Source: Anaerolineae bacterium (GTDB lineage Bacteria; Chloroflexota; Anaerolineae; 4572-78; J111). From it: a stretch of DNA of 64,000 nt. Position 1 is the first letter of the stretch. Every line of letters starts with the position of its first letter. Shown here in pieces: positions 18,400-25,841 of the stretch. The position numbers were made by a program, and so were the translations under genes. The DNA lies in contig JAGRBZ010000006.1 of NCBI GenBank assembly GCA_020433805.1, positions 1 to 64,000 of the forward strand, in the 5' to 3' direction. The notes under the pieces were generated by a model. That model had not been told where the DNA came from and ran no database searches. It worked only from the letters and a program-made list of their open reading frames with translations.

Positions 18400-19713
18400 C
18401 CCTACGAGGCGGCGAAGGGCTTCGTATTGCTGACCACCGTCGCCGCCGAAGAGGCGTAGACACACCTGCCGCTCGCTGACACCGTCGGTGAGTAACCGGA
18501 TTGCTTCGGTGCGTTTGCGATCATCGGGGTCGTATTGGCGAGCGCTGCCGTGGCCTCGGTACGGACCGGGGGATTGGACCTCGACGCGATTGTGGGCGTC
18601 GGTGGCGGTGGGGTAGTGGTAGAGATGGTAGGTTGATCGACCAGCCTGGACTTGTTTAACGGTTTCGAATTTGCTGTAGTTGTTGAGTAGCCCGCCCCGG
18701 CCTTCCGCTCCGACGCTACCAACCTGGGGTGCGGTGGAAGTGATGCCTAAAAAGATGTTGTATTCGGCGCAGATGGTGCTCATGCGGTGGAGTTCGCCCC
18801 AGGTATCGCGAGCACTTTTACCCGTGTAGGCGGACATGGTGTCGACAATCCAGTAGGTTTCATCGATGAGTAGTACTAACGGCTGACTACTGAGGTCGCC
18901 GGCATCGATGCGGGCTTTAGCCAGGTTCATGAAATATTGAAAAAGTTCGACCGCGTCTGATTCTTTGCCGTCATGCCCGGCAGTGATAGCGGCCGGCCAC
19001 GGGTTGGCCCCGGATGGTTTGGGATCGATGACGTAGCGGTCGCCGCCTTTTAAATCAAGCCAGTGTAGGGCTTGGGTGGTTTTGCCGCTGCGGGTTTTGC
19101 CGACGAGCCAAAGGTGGGGCATTTCGCGCATGATATCGAGGGCGTTGGTTGCGACTTCGATTAGGGGCTGCTCGAATTGGGGTGACGCAATGCCTGTTGC
19201 ATTCTGGTTCGCTTGGTTGGCCAGTAGTTGGTAGATCTGCCATCGGGAGACTTGCCCAGGTGTGGGAAGGGTAGGTGAGCCATTAATGGGGCCGGGAGCC
19301 AGGTGCAGCGGTTTAGCGACATTGTCTGATACCAAATAGACCTGCTCTCCGGCTTGGGCTATGATCGGGAAATGATCAGCTTTGCGGCGTTCGGCGTAGG
19401 CGCGAGACTCGGTCAGTCCGGCCTCGGCCTCGATGAGGCGGGCCTCGTTTGCCCTGGTTTGCACCTTTACTTGTCCGGCTTCCCACGTGTAGACCAACAT
19501 GGTGAACAACCAGCCCACAGCGATAATTAGCCCTAGCACAGATGCAATACCGGCCGCGACGATGACGGTGTTGGCGCTCCACTGAAAGGTGGCGACCACG
19601 CCGGTTAGAGCAGTCCGCAACTCGTCTGGGACGATGAAGGCGGCGCTACCAAGGGCGCAGCCGATAAACAGAATGCCAACGACGATGAATTCTAGTTTGT
19701 GTTTCTCGTGCAT
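18358..19713 (-). CDS. membrane-anchored FtsK/HerA-like ATPase
   Basis: 451 residues. Two membrane helices (about 10-28 and 45-72) and a coiled segment (about 75-110) precede a RecA-fold motor: Walker A GKTRSGKT near 208, Walker B VLLIDE near 285, sensor-like GITSTAPQVG near 330. The C-terminal 40 residues (RKRTEAIRLLTDGVSERQVCLRLFG) look like a helix-turn-helix. The FtsK/TraG/HerA superfamily pumps double-stranded DNA; in a phage this might serve replication, segregation or plasmid-like maintenance. It sits in the early operon, not the packaging block, and the terminase is a separate gene. Confidence 0.75.
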   Translation of the reverse strand: MHEKHKLEFIVVGILFIGCALGSAAFIVPDELRTALTGVVATFQWSANTVIVAAGIASVLGLIIAVGWLFTMLVYTWEAGQVKVQTRANEARLIEAEAGLTESRAYAERRKADHFPIIAQAGEQVYLVSDNVAKPLHLAPGPINGSPTLPTPGQVSRWQIYQLLANQANQNATGIASPQFEQPLIEVATNALDIMREMPHLWLVGKTRSGKTTQALHWLDLKGGDRYVIDPKPSGANPWPAAITAGHDGKESDAVELFQYFMNLAKARIDAGDLSSQPLVLLIDETYWIVDTMSAYTGKSARDTWGELHRMSTICAEYNIFLGITSTAPQVGSVGAEGRGGLLNNYSKFETVKQVQAGRSTYHLYHYPTATDAHNRVEVQSPGPYRGHGSARQYDPDDRKRTEAIRLLTDGVSERQVCLRLFGGDGGQQYEALRRLVGPTEPSVTGSAEAP

Positions 19714-19862
19714 TTTCTGATCTCCAGGTAAAGGAAGCTACATACAAGGCCCAGGGCCAACGCGGCTGGCCAAAGGGCTAGCGTTCCAAGGGCGAGGCCG
19801 AGGGTGATGTCAGCGAATAGGCCAATGCTAACGAGTAGCAGGATGGTTACAAGTAGCCACAT
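19692..19862 (-). CDS. small two-helix membrane protein
   Basis: 56 residues from the ATG (MWLLVTILLL), two hydrophobic helices (2-18 and 22-47) and a basic tail; it overlaps the start of the FtsK-like gene by 22 bases in another frame. There is no ribosome binding site at this ATG; the frame is open further upstream, and an AAGGAG lies 10 bases before an in-frame ATT at about 19916, so the protein may be about 18 residues longer with a rare start. Probable partner of the membrane ATPase. Confidence 0.55.
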   Translation of the reverse strand: MWLLVTILLLVSIGLFADITLGLALGTLALWPAALALGLVCSFLYLEIRKCTRNTN

Positions 19863-19953
19863 CAATACGGGGTCGGTGTTGGGCAGGGTGAGGATGTAGG
19901 CGCGGCGTGAATAAATAGAAAGTCTACTCCTTTCTGTGTTGACGTGGGGGCGA

Positions 19954-19976
19954 GTGAGGCCGCCCCCATTTTTTAT
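19954..19976 (+). terminator. plus-strand intrinsic terminator inside the leftward operon
   Basis: A GGGGGCG stem with its CGCCCCC partner is followed by ATTTTTTATTT on the plus strand. It points against the operon and would stop rightward (antisense) transcripts. Confidence 0.55.
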
Positions 19977-20333
19977 TTATAGATGGGCCGGGTGAGGGCC
20001 TGGGTCTTGAAATACGGATCCGTAGGAGACGTTTTTGTCTTGCTCGTACAGGCCTTTGGCTGAGAGCCATTGGGTGGCGGCTTTGCGATTGCCGCCGAAA
20101 TATTTGTTGACGGTGGCCTGGAAGCCTTTTCTGCCAAGCTCGCGAAAATATTCGCGACCGTAGAGGGCTTTGACGGTGAGGCCTCCCAATTGTTGAGGGG
20201 TGAGGTGTTGGCGATTTATGTCGAGATGGTGTAGAATTTGAGAGCCATACTTTCTCTCCTCTCCCTCCTCTCCGTTTCCATACTCTGGCGTGCCGCAGCT
20301 TCCGACTGCGGCATTTTTTATTTTTTCGTCCAC
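19977..20333 (-). CDS. unknown early phage protein
   Basis: 118 residues from GTG. The first 30 residues are polar and loop-like; residues 45-100 (QQLGGLTVKALYGREYFRE, then AATQWLSAKGLYEQ) look helical. The early codons also encode the GCCGCAG hairpin whose T-run faces the plus strand. Coupled to the upstream gene by 16 bases of overlap. Not recognised. Confidence 0.6.
   Translation of the reverse strand: MDEKIKNAAVGSCGTPEYGNGEEGEERKYGSQILHHLDINRQHLTPQQLGGLTVKALYGREYFRELGRKGFQATVNKYFGGNRKAATQWLSAKGLYEQDKNVSYGSVFQDPGPHPAHL
20294..20327 (+). terminator. plus-strand intrinsic terminator within the 5' codons of an early gene
   Basis: GCCGCAG and CTGCGGC form a stem with a 7-base loop; on the plus strand ATTTTTTATTTTTT follows. 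Oriented against the early operon. Confidence 0.6.
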
Positions 20334-20542
20334 GATAGCGACTCCTTTTTATGCTCCAGCCGGTAGGTTATAGCTGCTGACTTCCATGCCATTGCCCACT
20401 GCCGGCAGGTGTTTAGTTGTTCCGTCATTTCGTCCAATTTCTCATTGAGCCTGATGAGCTCCTTTTGGGCCTCGATAAGCTTGTTGAAATCTTCTACGTC
20501 TTGCTCGAAGCGTTTGATAAGTAGGGCGGTTCCTTCGGTCAT
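20318..20542 (-). CDS. small coiled-coil early phage protein
   Basis: 74 residues; residues 5-50 form an almost continuous heptad-like helix (LIKRFEQDVEDFNKLIEAQ and onward). AAGGAGG precedes the start. Not recognised; may be an oligomerising accessory factor. Confidence 0.65.
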   Translation of the reverse strand: MTEGTALLIKRFEQDVEDFNKLIEAQKELIRLNEKLDEMTEQLNTCRQWAMAWKSAAITYRLEHKKESLSWTKK

Positions 20543-20995
20543 TTATACCTCCTTATAGTTGTGATTGTTACTTGCTGTAAAGAGCGTGAGTTGGGTCGCT
20601 TCTAGATCGGGCCTGACCGGGTCGGGTTGGTTCGTGTGCCACTTGTAGGTGGTAGCGCCCCATCCGTTGCTGTAGCTGAATTCCGGCTCAACAAGCGGAT
20701 CGATACTGAATGCCTGGCGCAGGGCCTTGCGTTCGCTGTTGTTGATTTGCCGGCACCAAGTGAAGACGATGAGCATGCGGGTGTCGTCGCTGCCGGTGTA
20801 GACAATTTTCATTTGGTTGCCAATCCACCAGTCGGCGACTTTGCCGGTGGCGTCGTGGTAATTGATCATGTCGGTGGCAACGGCGGCGAGTGAGGATTTG
20901 AGCTGGTCGAGATCGGGGGCGGCGACTTCGCCCGGGCGGGTGGTTGGGTAGTTTGTTGGTTTGTTGGTTTGCTGGTTAGTTTTCTTGTTGTTCAT
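20543..20995 (-). CDS. unknown early phage protein
   Basis: 150 residues. The first 25 residues are a Thr/Asn/Pro-rich low-complexity tail (NQQTNKPTNYPTT) encoded by short GGTTTGTT-type repeats; the body has an aromatic core (VADWWIGNQMKIVYTG). Overlaps the upstream gene by 4 bases. Not recognised. Confidence 0.65.
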   Translation of the reverse strand: MNNKKTNQQTNKPTNYPTTRPGEVAAPDLDQLKSSLAAVATDMINYHDATGKVADWWIGNQMKIVYTGSDDTRMLIVFTWCRQINNSERKALRQAFSIDPLVEPEFSYSNGWGATTYKWHTNQPDPVRPDLEATQLTLFTASNNHNYKEV

Positions 20996-21663
20996 AGTGC
21001 TTTTATCCTGTGGTTTTTAAAATCCATCCTGATATTTCTGGAGCGTAAAATTTTTATCTGGTGCCACTCCCAACTTGGGCGAGGTAAATGCCAAGCCCAG
21101 CAATACTTACCGGATGGTCCGGGTAGAGGAGAGCCTTCCTTGTCGGTGTAAACAGCCTGCGCTCCGGCGTAGCGATAGATCGAGCCGGAGTGATAAGCAG
21201 GATCGTGGTAGGAAATTACAATCCGGATGTGGTAGGGTTGATCAAGGAAAACTGGCGGGGAATAAGAAACCCAATCTCTCCCGACCTTGTTCAGCACTTC
21301 TTCTATAGCCCAACTCGCGACTGTGGGTCTAAATACATCGTTACGATCTATAAAGCCTGGGACTAAACCAGGTTTCGCCAACGCTCCACCAAACTGGACA
21401 ATCGGAGAAAGGTATATCCTACACAAGTCTAAAACTTGCCATTGCGTAGGATATCCTGGATACCCCCACCAACCCCTGCATTTTGTTGCATGTGGCAATC
21501 CCACCATAATCAAACCTAGAGGGGATCTGTCACGATGTCGAACAATGTAAACCATCAACCGAGAGCGGCAGTTTGCTCGTCTGTGTAAATAGTGGTATTG
21601 CTCAACCGTTTCTTGCGCCCATTCCAGATCTTGCTTGTCACCAAGTTCGATGCTGATCTCCAT
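20992..21663 (-). CDS. Mom-like GNAT protein, candidate DNA base modifier
   Basis: 223 residues from the Met at MEISIELG, whose ATG overlaps the upstream stop. Blocks HYLHRRANC, LGLIMVGLPHATKC, WQVLDLCRIYLSP and the C-terminal ISYHDPAYHSGSIYRYAGA recall the GNAT-fold Mom family of phage Mu, in which an H/Y-rich region and a G-x-IY block contribute to catalysis of adenine methylcarbamoylation. The match is from memory of family patterns, so the assignment is moderate. If right, it protects phage DNA from host restriction. No separate Com-like regulator seen. Confidence 0.5.
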   Translation of the reverse strand: MEISIELGDKQDLEWAQETVEQYHYLHRRANCRSRLMVYIVRHRDRSPLGLIMVGLPHATKCRGWWGYPGYPTQWQVLDLCRIYLSPIVQFGGALAKPGLVPGFIDRNDVFRPTVASWAIEEVLNKVGRDWVSYSPPVFLDQPYHIRIVISYHDPAYHSGSIYRYAGAQAVYTDKEGSPLPGPSGKYCWAWHLPRPSWEWHQIKILRSRNIRMDFKNHRIKAL

Positions 21664-21926
21664 TAAACCGTCTCCAGTTGCGCTTTCCATCGTCTTAATT
21701 CCGTCAGTGCTGCTTCCAGAGCGTTGAATTTTCGGGCATCAACTCTTGTTGAGCGTGGGACTTCGCGGTCGCCGGCATCAGTGACGATCTGATGAGCAAG
21801 CTTGAGCTGTTGATAGCGCGGTTCGATTTCTTTTAGAACCGTTTCGATAGCGTTGGTTAACCCAGTTGATTCGGATTTAGTTGGTTGGGTTTGCGTTGGG
21901 TCTGTTGTTTCTGTTGGTTTTTTCAT
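21663..21926 (-). CDS. small early phage protein
   Basis: 87 residues. A Thr/Pro/Gln-rich N-terminal tail (residues 3-22) leads to a helical body with DAGDREVPRSTRVDARKF. Its stop overlaps the Mom-like start, so the two are coupled. It lies right after the twin hairpins. Not recognised. Confidence 0.6.
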   Translation of the reverse strand: MKKPTETTDPTQTQPTKSESTGLTNAIETVLKEIEPRYQQLKLAHQIVTDAGDREVPRSTRVDARKFNALEAALTELRRWKAQLETV

Positions 21927-21955
21927 GATTTTTTCCTTTATTTGCTAAAGTTACA

Positions 21956-22070
21956 TCACATGGCAGTTTGTGCTGATGCTGCCATGTCGTAGCGTGATCA
22001 CCCCCCCCCTTGAAAAAATGGGGAATTTTCTTATCACATGGCAACATCAGCATGGATGGAGCCATGTGAT
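21956..22070. repeat. twin hairpins with complementary loops after the RepA-like gene
   Basis: Hairpin 1 is ACATGGCAG/CTGCCATGT (21958-21987); hairpin 2 is TCACATGGC/GCCATGTGA (22034-22069). Their loops contain TGCTGATG and CATCAGCA, which are complementary, so the pair can form a kissing complex or one long inverted repeat. A run of nine C lies between. It follows the stop of the RepA-like ATPase gene and precedes the next start. Confidence 0.65.
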
Positions 22071-22080
22071 TGTCGGCCCT

Positions 22081-23580
22081 TTAGAGCAACTTCTTTTCTG
22101 CTTCTTCTTCGAGCCAGGGTGACAGGGTCCATTTGTTGCCTTTGACTCTTGCGCCGTGGGTATCCGACACCTGAAGCCCTAATTTTTTGCGGGCTTTGAG
22201 GATGACGTTGATTTTAAAGCCCCGCTCTTCGCCTGATTCTCGAATGTCTTTGAGAGGTAACTCGCCGTGCTCCTGAAGGAGCGAGAGCAACCAGCGAGCG
22301 CAGGTGTCGGTTAGGGTGAGCAACTGCGGGTCATCACCATCGACGTGCTCGACTAAGGCCCATTTGTTTCCGGTTGCCCCTGAGCCTTTGGTATCGATGA
22401 TGCTGCCGCCCAGAGATTCGCGCGCTTTGTCTACCAGGTAACGAGAGAAGCCTTCCTGATCGGCTTCGGCCAAGATGTCGATGTATGACATCTCCCCCTC
22501 TTCGAGTAGTTCGGTCAACCATTCGGCGCAGCGCTGCGACTCGGATTTTATTTCTTCCGGTCTGGAGAAGAGGTCCATAGTGCTATAGCGCAGGTCGGCT
22601 AATTTTGGCTCGGTTTTGTTGGGTTCGAAGTCGAGGCGAATGGGGAAGGGGATTTTGCTGAGATTGTTTTTGAGGCTCTTGATAATTTTTGGGCCGTTGG
22701 GATCGTCGGTGCCGAGATTGAGACTGTCGAGGCCGATGATGGAGCGGGACATGGCGACAATGTGCCCGGATCCGCGCAGGTCGTGCATGGTTAAGCGCGG
22801 GTTGGAGCCTTTTTTGGGTTTGCTGAGGTGATGAAGCAGGCAGACGGCGCAGTTGTAATCTTGGGCGACGCTGATGAGAAATGACAGCAGGGTTCGAACA
22901 TCTTCGACGCTGTTTTCGCCGTTGGGGCTGACGGTAGAGAGCGAGTCGACAACGATGAGGTCGGGCTTGAGGGTGTAGCACATTTGGCGAAGATCGTCTT
23001 TATGGGTGGCGCAGGTGAAATCGATCATTTCGTCTTTAGGTTTCTCGTAGACAAACATTTTATTGGGATCGAATTCCCAGGCAGACAGCCGCCGCCATGC
23101 CTCGGCGGCGAAATCTTCGCCATCGACAAAGATGACGTTTTTTGTGGTGAGGTCTACAAATAGTTCGTCGTCGGGAGCGGGTAGCCCCATAGCGATCAGC
23201 CGGATGAAATCGAGGGCGAAGTAGGTTTTTCCGGCGCTGGGGTAGCCGGCCAGCATCGAGAGATACCCTTTCGGGACCCAGTTTTCCCAAAGCCACGTTG
23301 TTGGCGGGCGTTCTGACCCCACCTGTTGAATAGTCTTGAAGCGTTCTTTTTCGCCCGGTGTTAGATTGAGGATGGATTCGACGACGTCTCGCCATTCGTT
23401 ATCTTGGTGTACGAGCTGGCTGAGCAGGACGTAGCGGCGGTCGGTATTGTCGGTGTCGCCCAGATAATCGTAGAGCCAGTCGTAGGGGTCGGCAAGGTGT
23501 TTGATGTCGTCTTGGGGTGGCTCTAAACCGTCGACGAAGTCGCGTATGATTTGTTGTTGTTGTCTTTCAGGCAGCAGCAT
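22081..23580 (-). CDS. RepA/RecA-like replicative ATPase
   Basis: 499 residues from the ATG that has GGAGG 8 bases upstream (an in-frame start 27 bases earlier would run deep into the previous gene). The RecA-fold domain has Walker A AGYPSAGKT near 118, a DGED strand near 155, Walker B LIVVDSLS near 212 and CLLHHLSKP, the pattern of RepA/AAA_25 hexameric helicases. A DRLGSGHI-like DNA-loop region (MHDLRGSGHIVAMSRS) follows. Two winged-helix-like C-terminal repeats (about 345-405 and 425-485) both contain a GSGATGNKWAL or HGARVKGNKWTL block. Likely the phage replication initiator-helicase. Confidence 0.8.
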   Translation of the reverse strand: MLLPERQQQQIIRDFVDGLEPPQDDIKHLADPYDWLYDYLGDTDNTDRRYVLLSQLVHQDNEWRDVVESILNLTPGEKERFKTIQQVGSERPPTTWLWENWVPKGYLSMLAGYPSAGKTYFALDFIRLIAMGLPAPDDELFVDLTTKNVIFVDGEDFAAEAWRRLSAWEFDPNKMFVYEKPKDEMIDFTCATHKDDLRQMCYTLKPDLIVVDSLSTVSPNGENSVEDVRTLLSFLISVAQDYNCAVCLLHHLSKPKKGSNPRLTMHDLRGSGHIVAMSRSIIGLDSLNLGTDDPNGPKIIKSLKNNLSKIPFPIRLDFEPNKTEPKLADLRYSTMDLFSRPEEIKSESQRCAEWLTELLEEGEMSYIDILAEADQEGFSRYLVDKARESLGGSIIDTKGSGATGNKWALVEHVDGDDPQLLTLTDTCARWLLSLLQEHGELPLKDIRESGEERGFKINVILKARKKLGLQVSDTHGARVKGNKWTLSPWLEEEAEKKLL

Positions 23581-23830
23581 TGGTGTCCTCCAAGCGGTAG
23601 CAGCCATCGAAGGGCGGTTCGAGAAGGGAGTCGTCGGAGATGAAGCCGAGTTTGGCCCCGGAGCGGCTGTGTAGGGATGAGGCTTCGGGGTCGAAGCAGT
23701 AGGCTTCGCCGATGACGGCTTTGTTGAGCCGGGCCAGGCCGGGCTGCTCGAACGAGGCGGGGGTGATGACGTCGATGTCGTCTGATTGTAGGGCGTGCGG
23801 GAATAGAACTTCGATATATTTTTTAGGCAT
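23567..23830 (-). CDS. small early phage protein
   Basis: 87 residues, overlapping the RepA-like gene by 14 bases and the upstream gene by 8. Mixed content, with no motif that I recognise. Confidence 0.6.
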   Translation of the reverse strand: MPKKYIEVLFPHALQSDDIDVITPASFEQPGLARLNKAVIGEAYCFDPEASSLHSRSGAKLGFISDDSLLEPPFDGCYRLEDTNAAA

Positions 23831-24026
23831 CGTTGCCCTCCTGGGTATGGTTTTGGCCCTCCGCCGACTCGTCGACTTGTAGGATTTCAGCCAGGTCGAT
23901 GTCGACCAGGATGTCGGGTTTGGGGAGGTTTAGAAAGTTGATCAGCGCGGCTTTTTTGCGCGTGTCTGTGATTTGCCCGATGGATAGGCGTGCGGTTTTG
24001 GTGAGGTTGAGGCGTAGGAAGGGCAT
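23823..24026 (-). CDS. small early phage protein
   Basis: 67 residues with a basic first half (LRLNLTKTARLSIGQ) and an acidic second half (VDIDLAEILQVDESAEG). Overlaps both neighbours. Not recognised. Confidence 0.6.
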   Translation of the reverse strand: MPFLRLNLTKTARLSIGQITDTRKKAALINFLNLPKPDILVDIDLAEILQVDESAEGQNHTQEGNDA

Positions 24027-24487
24027 TAGGCGGCCTCTTGGCTGGCTGGTTTGATGATTGGCTGGTCTGATGATTGGTAGGGAGGTTTGATGTTGAGGTA
24101 GGTGTAGAGCGAGTCGATATTGGCGATGGCTTTGGCGGTGTCGGTTTCGGCGATGAGGCCGGGGCGGACATCGTAGCCGAGTTCGTGCAGGTGGCGGGTA
24201 ATGAGTTTGGCGGCGTTTTCCGATCGGATAAATGCGTCTTCTATCATTTTGGTTTGGTCGGGGCTGGGACGGTCGAAGACGGAGAGGCGAGCCAGGACGA
24301 AGCGGACGAGGCAGGTATCGACGCCGTTGCTGAAGGCGACTTCGATTTTGTAATCGATGTGGCGCAAGAAGGTACCGGCTTGGCCATACCGGTCGGTGAA
24401 GTCTTGAACTCTGACCGGCGCGTCGGGATGCTCGGTTTCGAGTTCGCAGATGAAGTCTTGGTAATTTAAAAATGCGATGACGGTCAT
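24026..24487 (-). CDS. unknown early phage protein
   Basis: 153 residues, compact mixed alpha/beta by eye, ending in a Gln/Ser/Pro-rich tail. It is the first gene of the replication sub-block, with the 120-bp gap at 24488-24607 upstream. Not recognised. Confidence 0.6.
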   Translation of the reverse strand: MTVIAFLNYQDFICELETEHPDAPVRVQDFTDRYGQAGTFLRHIDYKIEVAFSNGVDTCLVRFVLARLSVFDRPSPDQTKMIEDAFIRSENAAKLITRHLHELGYDVRPGLIAETDTAKAIANIDSLYTYLNIKPPYQSSDQPIIKPASQEAA

Positions 24488-24582
24488 TTTTTTGCTCCAG
24501 ATAAAAAGTTAGAATATAATTAAAGAAAGGTTAGTACCGAGGTACTAAATTACATCGGTGCTACGGGACCACGGAGCCGGCG

Positions 24583-24612
24583 GAGAGGAGAGACGCGCCG
24601 GCTTTTTTTATA
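24583..24612 (+). terminator. plus-strand intrinsic terminator, third in the leftward operon
   Basis: GCCGGC and its partner GCCGGC bracket a 15-base loop and are followed by TTTTTTTATAT on the plus strand, just beyond the stop of the leftward gene at 24608. Confidence 0.55.
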
Positions 24613-24829
24613 TAGCTGTTTCGGCGATAAGCGACTCCTCCATCTCCAACACCTTCCCCTTTAACTTGGCGATTTCCTTGAGCCGGGTTTCTCTATTTAG
24701 TAGGTCTTCTTCTGTAGAAGGCCGACCCATAATCATACTGGTAAAGGCTTCGCTGTTGGTTTCGTTTTCTAACGCGCTGAGGCCGCGAAAGATGAGGGTT
24801 AACTCACGTGTGTCAAAGTGTTCGGGCAT
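24608..24829 (-). CDS. small early phage protein, helical
   Basis: 73 residues from MPEHFDTR, chosen because GGAG lies 8 bases upstream; an ATG 12 bases earlier lacks a site. Residues 35-70 form a charged helix (EEDLLNRETRLKEIAKLKGK). Not recognised. Confidence 0.6.
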   Translation of the reverse strand: MPEHFDTRELTLIFRGLSALENETNSEAFTSMIMGRPSTEEDLLNRETRLKEIAKLKGKVLEMEESLIAETAI

Positions 24830-24852
24830 TGCATTCTCCATTTGATAGCTAG

Positions 24853-25221
24853 TTAGTTGGTTTGTGTTTCGGCCGGGTGGCACTGGGTGCAGATGTGGCG
24901 GCGATAAACACCGTTGATCTGGTCCCAGTCGTTGAAGTTGTACCAGGCCGGGGTGGTGGGGCCGATGGCAGCGCCACAGGCCAGACATTTGTATTGAGGC
25001 CAGGTTGGCCAACTGTCGAGAACGCGCCAATCGCCGGTGAACATGTGCCGCTCGATGAGGGCTGATCGCTCGCTGTCGGTGAGTTTCGACGCGCTTCGAG
25101 CGCGTCGAAACTGTTTATCTTTACAGCTTCGCTTGCAGTAAACGCGCTTGCGACCGGTGGCCGGCTGCTTGAAGCGGGTATGGCAAACCGGGCATTGGCT
25201 GAACTCGACGTTGTTATCCAT
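24853..25221 (-). CDS. zinc-finger early phage protein
   Basis: 122 residues. Two Cys pairs near the N-terminus (CPVCHTRF and YCKRSCKD) look like one treble-clef or HNH-associated zinc site; a second set is C-terminal (CLACGA and CTQCHPAE). AGGAG precedes the start, and the ATG overlaps the upstream stop. Probably binds DNA or RNA; no catalytic motif. Confidence 0.65.
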   Translation of the reverse strand: MDNNVEFSQCPVCHTRFKQPATGRKRVYCKRSCKDKQFRRARSASKLTDSERSALIERHMFTGDWRVLDSWPTWPQYKCLACGAAIGPTTPAWYNFNDWDQINGVYRRHICTQCHPAETQTN

Positions 25222-25426
25222 TGGCTGACTCCTTCTCTTTAAAGAATTGAATGATGACTTCCATCTCGCCCAGGGAGCCTGTTTTGTAACGAGGTTTGTT
25301 GGTAGTGTTTGGAGAGGGGCCTTCTGGTAGCGGGATACGCTCGAAAGCCTCCTCCTCATCGATGATGAGGTAGGCCAGAGTGTCACTGTGTTGGTACCAG
25401 TAGGCCTTGCTATCAACAGAAGCCAC
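25214..25426 (-). CDS. small early phage protein
   Basis: 70 residues beginning MASVDSKAYWYQHSD. Acidic middle (DEEEAFERI). Directly follows the Cro-like gene and overlaps it by 1 base. Not recognised. Confidence 0.55.
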   Translation of the reverse strand: MASVDSKAYWYQHSDTLAYLIIDEEEAFERIPLPEGPSPNTTNKPRYKTGSLGEMEVIIQFFKEKESANG

Positions 25427-25674
25427 TACACTGCCTCCTTGACCGGGGCGACGCAGACGAGATCGCCGGCGGCGGTGATGGTGATGTCGGCATCGAGCCG
25501 ACAGCCGAGGGCGGCCTCGATGGCGCGCTGGCTGTCGACCGCAGGGTGGGCTTTGCCGTTTTCGAATGAGGTGATGTCGTATTGGGCCATGTCTGTCATT
25601 CGAGCCAGTTGGGTTTGGGTCATTTCGCGCAGGACCCGGAGTACTTTGATCTTCTTGCCGATTGTTACATTCAT
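25426..25674 (-). CDS. XRE-family regulator, Cro-like
   Basis: 82 residues from the ATG with AAAGGA 7 bases upstream. The helix-turn-helix spans about 8-60 (REMTQTQLARMTDMAQYDIT, then SFENGKAHP). First gene of the leftward early operon and divergent from the longer repressor gene, the position of cro in lambdoid immunity regions. Its targets are presumably the three operators in the leader and promoters. Confidence 0.8.
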   Translation of the reverse strand: MNVTIGKKIKVLRVLREMTQTQLARMTDMAQYDITSFENGKAHPAVDSQRAIEAALGCRLDADITITAAGDLVCVAPVKEAV

Positions 25675-25706
25675 TACTGTTCCTTTCGTTGTTTGTAAAT
25701 AAACAA

Positions 25707-25723
25707 GTTGTTTAATAATGAAC
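25707..25723. promoter_or_regulatory. operator O1
   Basis: GTTGTTTAATAATGAAC: right half AATGAAC identical in all three operators, left half keeps GTT..TT. Lies in the leader of the early transcript. Confidence 0.55.
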
Positions 25724-25752
25724 TTTTGACTCAAAAAAAGGCAAAGGCAAAA

Positions 25753-25769
25753 GTTTTTTAATAATGAAC
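25753..25769. promoter_or_regulatory. operator O2
   Basis: GTTTTTTAATAATGAAC, same 7-3-7 layout. It covers the expected start point of the leftward early transcript. Confidence 0.6.
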
Positions 25770-25771
25770 CG

Positions 25772-25800
25772 AGTTTATCATAAAGAAACAATAAAGTCAA
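25772..25800 (-). promoter_or_regulatory. leftward early promoter
   Basis: On the reverse strand TTGACT (25800-25795) and TAAACT (25777-25772) with 17 bp spacing, and an AT-rich tract containing AAAATAACAATA upstream. Start expected near 25765, inside O2. Confidence 0.7.
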
Positions 25801-25822
25801 TATAAAATATTGTTATTTTAAG

Positions 25823-25839
25823 GTTCATTTATAATGAAC
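25823..25839. promoter_or_regulatory. operator O3 overlapping the repressor promoter
   Basis: GTTCATTTATAATGAAC is a perfect 7-3-7 palindrome and contains the TATAAT (25830-25835) of the rightward repressor promoter. Repressor binding here would autoregulate. Confidence 0.7.
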
Positions 25840-25841
25840 TT

